Positions 8,026-14,475 of a DNA stretch of 26,076 nt are shown piece by piece. The notes under the pieces are model-generated. The model did not search any database, was not told the origin of the DNA, and worked only from the letters and a program-made list of their open reading frames with translations. A program made the translations under genes and the position numbers. This DNA comes from UBA5734 sp964499985. GTDB taxonomy: Bacteria > Bacillota > Clostridia > Saccharofermentanales > UBA5734. Location of the stretch: NCBI GenBank assembly GCA_964499985.1, contig CAZCMX010000031.1, positions 1 through 26,076 of the forward strand, written 5' to 3'. Position 1 is the first letter of the stretch, and every line of letters starts with the position of its first letter.

Positions 8026-8243
8026 CTCGAATTCTCCTTTCGGCTTGGCCGTCCCGCTGATTGACTTCATCGTCACGATGGAATCTTGTTATACTTTTAA
8101 TGATACCAATTGCCTTCGAGTGATGTTAGCATATTTATTCGATTATTAGCATTTATCTATGATGACCGATTGAGTAACCCACTTGTGATAAACTGATGCT
8201 ATGAATTGCATTCAAGAGAAATCACAGCTTCAGGAGGTCAGCC

Positions 8244-9104
8244 ATGCGCACATTCAAATTGGGCCGCACCGGACTAGAGGTCACACCCGTTGTCTATGGT
8301 GCGATCATTCACATGAACGAAACCCAGGAAAAGGCCAATGCCCTCGTGGCCGCTGCCATCGACCGCGGCATCAACTATTTCGATGTCGCCCCGTCCTACC
8401 AGGACGCCGAGGTCTTGCTCGGCCCCGCCCTGGAGCCCTACCGTCGCTCCGTCCATCTGGCTTGCAAAACGACTGAGCGGACCGCAGAGGGCGCCCGGCG
8501 CGAGCTGCTGGCCTCACTTGAAAATCTGCGCACCGACTATTTTGATGTCTACCAGTTCCATGCCTTGACGACGGCCCAGGATCTGGCGACGATCTTTGGC
8601 CCCGGGGGTGCCATGGAGACCTTCCAGTGGGCAAAAAAGGAAGGTCTGATCCGCAATATCGGGTTCTCTGCCCATTCGGAGAAAATGGCCCTCCAGGCGA
8701 TGGACCTCTATGACTTCGACACGGTCCTGTTCCCGATGTATTGGGCCATGGGCCTGAATACAGGTTGGGGTGACCGGACCGCCGCGCGCATCCAGGAGAC
8801 CGGGGCTGGCCTGCTGGCCATGAAAACCCTGATCCTGCGCAGCTGGCTGCCGGACGAAGAAAAAACCTATCCCAAATCCTGGTGCAAACCGATCTCAGGC
8901 GATGAGCAGCTGGCCATCGCGGCCATGAAATATGGGCTCGCCAAAGGTGCCGCCACCCTGGTGCCACCGGGCAACAGCGAGCATTTCCAATTCATGCTGG
9001 ACCATATCGATGAATGCCTTGACCATCCCCTGAATGAGGCTGACCTTGCCATGCTCCGGGCACGGGCTGAACAGGTCAAGGACTACCCGATTTTTCAGGA
9101 ATAA
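8244..9104 (+). CDS. Aldo/keto reductase
   Basis: A 286-residue NADPH-type aldo/keto reductase barrel. The catalytic tetrad is readable: Asp47 (YFDVAPSY), Tyr52, Lys75 (LACKT) and His106 (YQFHAL). C-terminal nucleotide-binding elements (ATLVPPGNSEH) are present. It lacks the extra C-terminal ferredoxin-like cysteines found in some anaerobe family members. The ATG at 8244 follows CAGGAGG. It is divergent from the Gfo/Idh operon, across a 218-base AT-rich spacer in which I cannot define a confident promoter, and it probably reduces a sugar or aldehyde. Confidence 0.9.
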   Translation: MRTFKLGRTGLEVTPVVYGAIIHMNETQEKANALVAAAIDRGINYFDVAPSYQDAEVLLGPALEPYRRSVHLACKTTERTAEGARRELLASLENLRTDYFDVYQFHALTTAQDLATIFGPGGAMETFQWAKKEGLIRNIGFSAHSEKMALQAMDLYDFDTVLFPMYWAMGLNTGWGDRTAARIQETGAGLLAMKTLILRSWLPDEEKTYPKSWCKPISGDEQLAIAAMKYGLAKGAATLVPPGNSEHFQFMLDHIDECLDHPLNEADLAMLRARAEQVKDYPIFQE

Positions 9105-9157
9105 GTGCATCATTCCCCGTTGAACCGGTTCTCTCCGGCTAGCGTGATCAGCCGGAC

Positions 9158-9197
9158 AAAAAGGGCCTGCAAACGATCTGGATCGTCTGCAGGCCCT
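9158..9197 (-). terminator. Terminator of the sensory hydrogenase/TnpB-like operon
   Basis: A long hairpin with arms AGGGCCTGCA (9162-9171) and TGCAGGCCCT (9188-9197), plus an inner ACGATC/GATCGT stem, is followed on the minus strand by five U residues (AAAAA at 9158-9162 on plus). A second short inverted repeat (TCCGGCT/AGCCGGA, 9134-9156) lies just beyond. The long hairpin could also slow plus-strand readthrough from the aldo/keto reductase, but it has no U tract in that direction. Confidence 0.75.
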
Positions 9198-9331
9198 GGT
9201 CTTAGATACCTGCCTTTCAGCATAGTCCTGCCTATGCAGGTCCGGGCTGCCCGCGCGGCGGGTTTGCCCCAGGCGACCGGAATGGCGGTTCGCCCAGCAG
9301 CACGATGCGGCAGTCACGGCACCGTTTGCTG
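9198..9331 (-). ncRNA. Structured 3' UTR of the TnpB-like gene, possible guide-RNA scaffold
   Basis: These 134 bases lie between the stop of the TnpB-like gene and its terminator and contain no open frame of note. They are rich in overlapping inverted repeats: GCATAG/CTATGC (9220-9237), an alternative CCTGC/GCAGG pair (9227-9240), a further ACCTGC at 9208 that could pair with the same GCAGG(T) arm, and GC-rich complementary runs around 9246-9270. TnpB nucleases and nuclease-dead TldR repressors take their guide RNA from exactly this position at the 3' end of the gene. That this stretch is such an RNA is inference; I see no consensus to prove it. Confidence 0.35.
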
Positions 9332-10705
9332 TCAGGAAGCCGGCTGGCCGGGATGGACCTGGCCATTTTGCCTTTCCCTGGGATAGCTTAAGTATTTTGC
9401 CACCAGATTGTGGCTGGCGGCAAGGGAAATATCCTGGCTGAAGCCACAGCTCGTGCAGACCAGCAGCATCGGCAGGGAACGGTTGTCTTTGCGTTTGCTT
9501 TGGCATTTGGGGCAGGTCTGGTAGATATGGTAAGGGCTGATCAGGACTGGCAATGGCAGGCCTGCCCGGGACAGGCTGGTTTTCAGTTTTTCAACCAGGT
9601 CCAGCCAGGTCTTTCTGGCCAGCTTTGCCGCAACGGGAACCTGATCCGCCACTTCCCGGTACAGGCCGTCCCAATGGTGGGCCAGCTCCGGCACAATCAC
9701 CTGGGCATGGGTCTGGCGAGCCAGCTTGCGCACAGTGGCAACCACTTGGTCCGGGGCAAGGTCCAATAGTTCTTGGCGAACGAGACTGCCATCCTGGCGG
9801 CAGATGGACAGGGCACAGCTGGCCTGGCTGCTGCGGACCAGGCCGATCCAATGCAGGGGTGCGCCAAAGTCAGCACCAGCCGAAGGCCGGCGCAGGTGGA
9901 TGTGCAGGTCCGTGCCAGACCGGGTCCGGCACAGGCGAGCTGAGCGGAGCGAAGACGGATCCGACCAGGCTGCCAGCAGCAGGGTGTGCTGGGCCTGACC
10001 CATGGCCAGCGGGAAAACCAGATACCGGTCCTTTTCAGTGGGCAAAGGCAGCAGCGAATGTGCCTCGTTCAGGTGATAGAGCGGATCTGGCGAGGCCCGG
10101 TGGCCTGAAACGGACTGCTGGCTCTGCCAGGCTTTGGCACGCTGGCGGTTCATCAGGAAAATCTTGGCATAGAACCGGCCGGTAGCCGGCTGATACAGCA
10201 GGCAGAAATCACGCTTTTCGGAATGGCGGCCAAGATAAATCGACTTGATCCGGCCAATGGCCTCCGCCGTCCGGTGCAGGTCTGTGGCCAGGCTGGTTCT
10301 GGCCGCCGGAGGCTGCATTGTCCAGGCATCCAGCCGGACGATGGCCTCCTGCTGCCATTGTTCAGGGGAGGTCCGGATCAGGGGGTAACGGCTTCTTTGG
10401 CCGTGCTGGCATAGACTCAGGTGGCTGCGCAGCATCATGGCCAGGTCTTGGATCAGACTGTCGGCCAGCGGTTCGAGGCCCAGCAGCTTCAGGCAGGCCC
10501 GGTCAGCCGGGGTGAAGAGCCGCAGCAGACCACTCAGTGGCGGGCACACCTTCTGTGCGGCAAGGTCGGCGATTGCCAGCCGTTTTTGATCCAGCAGGGC
10601 CTGGAATCCCTCGGCATAGGCTCGGAAGCAGTCATCCAGCAGTGCCTGTTTGCGCCGGCTCGGCCGTTCCAGGCCAATTTTCAGCGTGTGGAAAGAGTCA
10701 GACAT
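9332..10705 (-). CDS. TnpB/Cas12-like RuvC protein with degraded catalytic residues, in the sensory hydrogenase operon
   Basis: This 457-residue protein has the TnpB/Cas12 layout: an N-terminal helical part (LKIGLERPSRRKQALLDDCF), a central beta segment (GRFYAKIFLMNR near 177-188), a RuvC core and a C-terminal zinc ribbon with Cys398, Cys401, Cys417 and Cys420. The RuvC-I aspartate position reads Trp-Ile-Gly-Leu-Val, with Gly288 where Asp is expected. The RuvC-III motif, usually DRDxNAAxN, reads Asp-Ile-Ser-Leu-Ala-Ala-Ser-His-Asn, with Ser427 at the catalytic Asp. RuvC-II (VIVPEL) keeps a Glu at 340, perhaps shifted by one. Nuclease activity is therefore unlikely, while nucleic-acid binding may persist. 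The ATG at 10705 follows AGGTGA by 9 bases and overlaps the phosphatase stop by 8 bases. No TnpA or IS ends are seen. It may be a domesticated regulator. Confidence 0.75.
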   Translation of the reverse strand: MSDSFHTLKIGLERPSRRKQALLDDCFRAYAEGFQALLDQKRLAIADLAAQKVCPPLSGLLRLFTPADRACLKLLGLEPLADSLIQDLAMMLRSHLSLCQHGQRSRYPLIRTSPEQWQQEAIVRLDAWTMQPPAARTSLATDLHRTAEAIGRIKSIYLGRHSEKRDFCLLYQPATGRFYAKIFLMNRQRAKAWQSQQSVSGHRASPDPLYHLNEAHSLLPLPTEKDRYLVFPLAMGQAQHTLLLAAWSDPSSLRSARLCRTRSGTDLHIHLRRPSAGADFGAPLHWIGLVRSSQASCALSICRQDGSLVRQELLDLAPDQVVATVRKLARQTHAQVIVPELAHHWDGLYREVADQVPVAAKLARKTWLDLVEKLKTSLSRAGLPLPVLISPYHIYQTCPKCQSKRKDNRSLPMLLVCTSCGFSQDISLAASHNLVAKYLSYPRERQNGQVHPGQPAS

Positions 10706-11966
10706 AGTCAATCATCACCTGCTTGCCCTGGCTGCGCAGGATCTCGGCCATGCCGGATACCACGCTGAGCTTGAGCGACAAGTCCAAAGGCAGGTCCGGA
10801 TTCTGGTGGGCTGGGTTGAGCGCCCGGCCGACCAGGAACCGGACTTCAGTCGCCTGTTCTAAAAGGATCTGGGCGATCTGGGAGGCCCCATCCTGAAGCT
10901 GCTGGCTGGGCCGGTCCAGGCTGCTGGTTGCGGCATGCTGGCGCATTTTCTCCAGGGCGCGACTCAAGGTGATGATGCCTTCTGTAACCAGGTCCAGTCC
11001 CTTGATGCGGCCGGTCGGCGGCACAGCCGGATCAGGAAAATCCAGCGCGACCTCCAATGTTTCACGAGTGATCCGGGAGACGATCTGCGAGGTCGTTCCG
11101 CCACAGACGATCCGCTTGCCAGGCGACTGCATCAGCTCATGGACCGCCCATTCATCCTTGGCTGCATCGACCGGCGGTCCGACCATCAGGGTAACTGGCA
11201 AGCGCGGGCAGGCCTTCAGGGTCAGGACGGTGGCGTCATCGCCGGGCTCTCCCTGGTACAGGCAATCGACGGTAGTCAGAAGGATCCGGGAGATGCTGGC
11301 TGCCGAACTGTCCTTCTGGACCGACCGGGCCAGGAAGGATTTGATTTCCGGCCGTTGCCAGCCCATATTGAGCAGTTTGCCCACCCCGGCATGGACCACC
11401 CCGTCGCTGTAAAGGACAATCGAGTCACCGGCTTTCAGCGTGAACTGATATTCGCGGATACGCTTGCCGGCGATCACCCGCTGCTTGGCTGGCAAATCGA
11501 CCGGCCGGGTCTTGTCGAGGCGGACGCAGGACGGATTGTCGAATTCGACCACATAGCCCTGGCCGGTCTGGAAAACCTGGAGAATGCTGAAGGTCGAGTA
11601 GGCGATCTGGCGTTCACGACAAACCGGCAGCGTGCTGGCGACCGTCTCGACGACTTCATCCAGTTGTGCTCCGGCTTTGAGCATGGTTGCGACAATCTTG
11701 CTGGTCAGGGTGGCCAGGATATTGGCCTTGACTCCACTGCCGAGCCCATCGGCCAGGACAGCCAGCACATAATCATCCTGGCGGACAATCTCGACCCGGT
11801 CGCCGCAGAGCTCCTCCCCCTGTTTGTTGAGACTTTCGAATGCGATATCGAGATGGAAATCGGCAATGATCTGGCTGCGCCGCCGGCTGGTCTGGCCAGA
11901 CGCCGTCCGGATTCCGGCAGTCCGGATTCCGATGGTTGCACCCTTCTGGGCCGCTGCCTCAGTCAT
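10698..11966 (-). CDS. SpoIIE/PP2C-family protein phosphatase linked to sensory hydrogenase
   Basis: A 422-residue protein with an N-terminal PP2C-type Ser/Thr phosphatase domain. Metal-binding motifs are intact: LAVLADGLGSG near residue 70, VLYSDGVVHAG near 185 and GEPGDDATVL near 245. A second, less known domain follows (GKRIVCGGTTSQIVSRI to the C-terminus), which typically accompanies this phosphatase beside clostridial [FeFe] hydrogenases with PAS domains. Its likely job is to relay the state of the sensory hydrogenase by dephosphorylating a target protein. The ATG at 11966 lies in an ATGACTGA overlap with the hydrogenase stop, GGGAG being 9 bases upstream. An in-frame ATG at 11987 is less well placed. 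The partner kinase or anti-sigma target is not in the window. Confidence 0.88.
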   Translation of the reverse strand: MTEAAAQKGATIGIRTAGIRTASGQTSRRRSQIIADFHLDIAFESLNKQGEELCGDRVEIVRQDDYVLAVLADGLGSGVKANILATLTSKIVATMLKAGAQLDEVVETVASTLPVCRERQIAYSTFSILQVFQTGQGYVVEFDNPSCVRLDKTRPVDLPAKQRVIAGKRIREYQFTLKAGDSIVLYSDGVVHAGVGKLLNMGWQRPEIKSFLARSVQKDSSAASISRILLTTVDCLYQGEPGDDATVLTLKACPRLPVTLMVGPPVDAAKDEWAVHELMQSPGKRIVCGGTTSQIVSRITRETLEVALDFPDPAVPPTGRIKGLDLVTEGIITLSRALEKMRQHAATSSLDRPSQQLQDGASQIAQILLEQATEVRFLVGRALNPAHQNPDLPLDLSLKLSVVSGMAEILRSQGKQVMIDYV

Positions 11967-13692
11967 CGAGCCCGTCTCCCATCTCATAAAGGATCGATCG
12001 CTTGAGCTGGTTCAGGGCGACCTTGGTTTCAGCTGTGGTTTCGCCCAGGAGGCTGGCGATTTCCTGGGCCACGCGCATCTGCTTCAAAATGACGGACTGG
12101 GCGATCTCGACCGTCTCCGCCCGGACCCGGGCGCTTTTTTCACGGGCGCGTTCCTCGCGGGTGATATCCTTGAGGATCAGAATGAACATGCTGCGGTCCG
12201 CAACCGGAATCAGGTTCTGTTCCACGACCAGATTGATCTCGGGATAAGCCACGGTGGTGAATATGCCGTGTTTGTCTTCATTGAACAGGTCCAGGCAGTC
12301 CCCGGGCAGAACGGTGATCACCGGCTGGCCGACTTTCGGGGCCAGCGGCATCCTGAGGATCCGGCTGGCTGCCGGATTGAATTCCCGGATGCGATAGTTT
12401 TCATCCAGGACCAGGATGGCATTGGGCGTGTTTTCAATCACCAGATTGCTCATGCTTTCCGCCCGTTCGCGGAAATAGGGCAGGCACATATGGATACTGG
12501 CTTTGCCCTGGGCAACCGCAGCTGCTTTGTCGCGGCAGGAGGAATAGCCACAGCTGCCGCAATTGAGTTCCTGCTCCTGGCTCGGCTTGCCCATGGCCAG
12601 GAGGATCTCGCTGATCCTGCGCGCATCCGGAGGCGGAACATGGTCAGACAGGTCATGGAACCGGCGGTCCAGACGGGTCTTCGTTCCCTCGGTCAAGGGG
12701 GCTGCATGGATCGGTTTTTGCAGGACATGGTCGACAATGGTCTGGCGGGATGGCAAAAACCCCCGTTTGAAGCTTTTCAGGGCGGGTCCGCCCAGACAGG
12801 ATCCCGCGCAGGCATTCAATTCGAGAAAATGGTGATGCAGCTGGCCGTCGCGCAGCGTCTCCAGGATCTCCTGGCAGCGATCGATGCCATCGACCACCGA
12901 ACAGGTGTATGTCCGGCGCGCGGTCTGGTTGAGATTGCGGATGATGCCGCCGGGCACTGGATAGAAACGGGGCAGGGTATTATGGATCGTGCGCTGGGAT
13001 TCGTCCTCGCTACAGGTGGCCGGATCGACCCCAGCTTCAGAAAACCAGTCGGCCAGCTGTTCAAACGTCATGGCGGCAAATACTGCCTGGCGATTTTCCG
13101 GATCGATGACCTCATGCTTCTTGGCAATGCAGGGGCCGATGAAGACAATCTTGATGCGCGGGCCGTAAACCTCGCGCATCATGCGGGCATGAGCCACCAT
13201 CGGGGAGACGACGGGTGCGAGGAATGGAATCAGCTCCGGGTAATGGCGTTCGACGAGCAAGACGGTTGAGGGGCAGGCGGTGGCGATGATATTAGGCATC
13301 GTGCCTGCCTCGATCAGTGCTTCATATTCCCGGGTCACCCGCTCTGCCCCGATCGCCGTTTCTTCCACATGGGCAAAGCCCAGCAGTTTCAGGGCCTGGC
13401 TCATCCGGGCCACCGATGTGCTGGGAAAAGCCGAGACAAAAGAAGGTGCGAGCGAAACATAGAGCTTTTCACCGCGCTTCATGCAGGCCTGGATTGTTTC
13501 GCGTCCACTGTTGATGTATTTTGCATTCTGGGGGCATTCGAGCAGGCATTGGCCACAAAGAATGCAGGATTTGCTGATGATTTCAGCCTGGTCACTGCGG
13601 AAGGCGATCGATTTGACCGGACAATGCCGGATGCAGCGATAGCAATTCTTGCAATTGGCTTCCTTGAGCTTGATGATTTCGGTACGATTCAT
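11959..13692 (-). CDS. hydS: Sensory [FeFe] hydrogenase with PAS domain (HydS-type)
   Basis: The order in this 577-residue protein is: two 4Fe-4S ferredoxin motifs (Cys14-24 and Cys43-53), the H-cluster domain (about 75-340), a CGSCGYSSCRDKA four-cysteine iron-sulfur motif near 385, a PAS domain (about 425-530) and a C-terminal helical segment. H-cluster ligands Cys140, Cys188, Cys295 and Cys299 are present. The usual TSCCP reads Thr-Ala-Cys-Pro, so Ala139 replaces the proton-relay cysteine, and Gly186 replaces the Met of MPC. Both changes are known from the sensory hydrogenase HydS of Thermotoga maritima. This suggests a slow, sensing enzyme that passes a hydrogen or redox signal through PAS to the phosphatase. 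The ATG at 13692 comes 6 bases after the upstream stop. Confidence 0.9.
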   Translation of the reverse strand: MNRTEIIKLKEANCKNCYRCIRHCPVKSIAFRSDQAEIISKSCILCGQCLLECPQNAKYINSGRETIQACMKRGEKLYVSLAPSFVSAFPSTSVARMSQALKLLGFAHVEETAIGAERVTREYEALIEAGTMPNIIATACPSTVLLVERHYPELIPFLAPVVSPMVAHARMMREVYGPRIKIVFIGPCIAKKHEVIDPENRQAVFAAMTFEQLADWFSEAGVDPATCSEDESQRTIHNTLPRFYPVPGGIIRNLNQTARRTYTCSVVDGIDRCQEILETLRDGQLHHHFLELNACAGSCLGGPALKSFKRGFLPSRQTIVDHVLQKPIHAAPLTEGTKTRLDRRFHDLSDHVPPPDARRISEILLAMGKPSQEQELNCGSCGYSSCRDKAAAVAQGKASIHMCLPYFRERAESMSNLVIENTPNAILVLDENYRIREFNPAASRILRMPLAPKVGQPVITVLPGDCLDLFNEDKHGIFTTVAYPEINLVVEQNLIPVADRSMFILILKDITREERAREKSARVRAETVEIAQSVILKQMRVAQEIASLLGETTAETKVALNQLKRSILYEMGDGLDD

Positions 13693-13698
13693 CCAGTT

Positions 13699-14001
13699 TC
13701 ACCGGTCCTGTCTGGTCTGTCTGGTCGGCTTGGCCGGTCTGGCCGGCCTGGATTGTGCTGTCTGGTCGAGAACTTCACTTGTAAAAGCAGCAGCCGCGCT
13801 TTCAGGGGTCAGATGGTAGATCGTCCGGCCATTGAAACTGACAGCGATGCCGCGCGTACAGGCCTGATGGCAGAAGGATGCCTTCAAGGTGACCTCCTTC
13901 TGGAGCTGATGCTGGCGGATCAAGTCCTGGTACTGCTCGATCACAGCCCCCGAGCCTTTGCAGTGGCAGGAACTGCCGACACAGACGATGATTTCAACCA
14001 T
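13699..14001 (-). CDS. Thioredoxin-like [2Fe-2S] ferredoxin (first gene of sensory operon)
   Basis: A 100-residue small electron carrier of the NuoE/HydC-like thioredoxin-fold ferredoxin family. The four likely cluster cysteines are Cys7 and Cys12 (C-x4-C) and Cys44 and Cys48 (C-x3-C). After about residue 82 the tail becomes Arg/Pro/Thr-rich, encoded by a short TCTGGTC-like nucleotide repeat, and is probably disordered. The ATG at 14001 follows GGAGGGTATGGCCA. It leads the operon with the sensory hydrogenase and probably delivers or accepts electrons for it. Confidence 0.85.
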   Translation of the reverse strand: MVEIIVCVGSSCHCKGSGAVIEQYQDLIRQHQLQKEVTLKASFCHQACTRGIAVSFNGRTIYHLTPESAAAAFTSEVLDQTAQSRPARPAKPTRQTRQDR

Positions 14002-14031
14002 TGGCCATACCCTCCTGACGTCATCGTTTCA

Positions 14032-14060
14032 ATTGTAAACGTGTACGGCGCGAGCGGCAA
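14032..14060 (-). promoter_or_regulatory. Sigma-A-type promoter of the sensory operon
   Basis: On the minus strand a -35 TTGCCG (14055-14060) and a -10 TACAAT (14032-14037) are separated by exactly 17 bases. The inferred start point is about 25 bases before the ATG at 14001. Two GCGCAA hexamers lie further upstream (14079-14084 and 14145-14150, seen as TTGCGC on plus). Confidence 0.65.
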
Positions 14061-14163
14061 CGAAAATTCAGAACCAGATTGCGCTTCATCTTTTGTGCAT
14101 ATTGAATGGTTATTGTCATCTTATTTATGCTATAAGAACAAATGTTGCGCCTTGAGAAAGCCT

Positions 14164-14205
14164 GGCAGCTCCGGCAAGCTGGAATGCGGGCTTGCCGGAG
14201 CTGCC
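14164..14205 (-). terminator. Strong hairpin after the hydCBA operon
   Basis: A perfect 16-bp stem (14164-14179 with 14190-14205) and a 10-base loop lie 18 bases after the last gene of the catalytic hydrogenase operon. The following minus-strand bases (AGGCTTTCTC) are only moderately U-rich, so termination may be partial. It separates the catalytic from the sensory unit. Confidence 0.65.
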
Positions 14206-14223
14206 TGGACTATGCCGAACCAG

Positions 14224-14472
14224 TCAGCTCCGGTCTGCACACAACACAGAGCGATGGAATTCGGTGACGGTGGATGGGGATACAGTCTGGACGGGGCCAT
14301 CATCGATCCGGACTGAGACGGCCCGGGTACAATGGCCAAGGCAGAAGACTGCTTTGATTTCGTAAGCATGTTCGGGCGGTGTCTTATCCTGCAGGCGAGT
14401 CAGTTCGGCGATCACCGGATAGGAACCCTTGACGTGGCAGGCACTGCCAATGCAGACATAGACCGTTTTCAT
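14224..14472 (-). CDS. Thioredoxin-like [2Fe-2S] ferredoxin (last gene of hydCBA operon)
   Basis: An 82-residue protein with the same pattern as the carrier at 13699-14001: CIGSACH (Cys7, Cys12) and FCLGHC for the second cysteine pair. It resembles the thioredoxin-like ferredoxin module fused in HydB and HydC. It follows the hydA stop within 3 bases, and GGAGG inside the end of hydA serves as its ribosome site. I take ATG 14472 as start; the GTG at 14475 directly before it is also possible. It probably acts as a small electron carrier or accessory subunit of the hydrogenase. Confidence 0.85.
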   Translation of the reverse strand: MKTVYVCIGSACHVKGSYPVIAELTRLQDKTPPEHAYEIKAVFCLGHCTRAVSVRIDDGPVQTVSPSTVTEFHRSVLCADRS

Positions 14473-14475
14473 CAC

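Noticed and set aside
6952..8064. Long plus-strand frame opposite the Gfo/Idh gene
   Set aside because: It has no start signal and no known domain. The opposite strand has the Rossmann and EKP motifs.
9332..10705. An active IS200/IS605-type insertion sequence
   Set aside because: No TnpA gene, no recognisable left or right end, the gene overlaps its upstream neighbour by 8 bases, and two RuvC catalytic positions look lost.
11824..13269. Long plus-strand frame opposite the sensory hydrogenase gene
   Set aside because: It is a shadow of a GC-rich coding strand with no family features, and the minus strand carries clear hydrogenase motifs.
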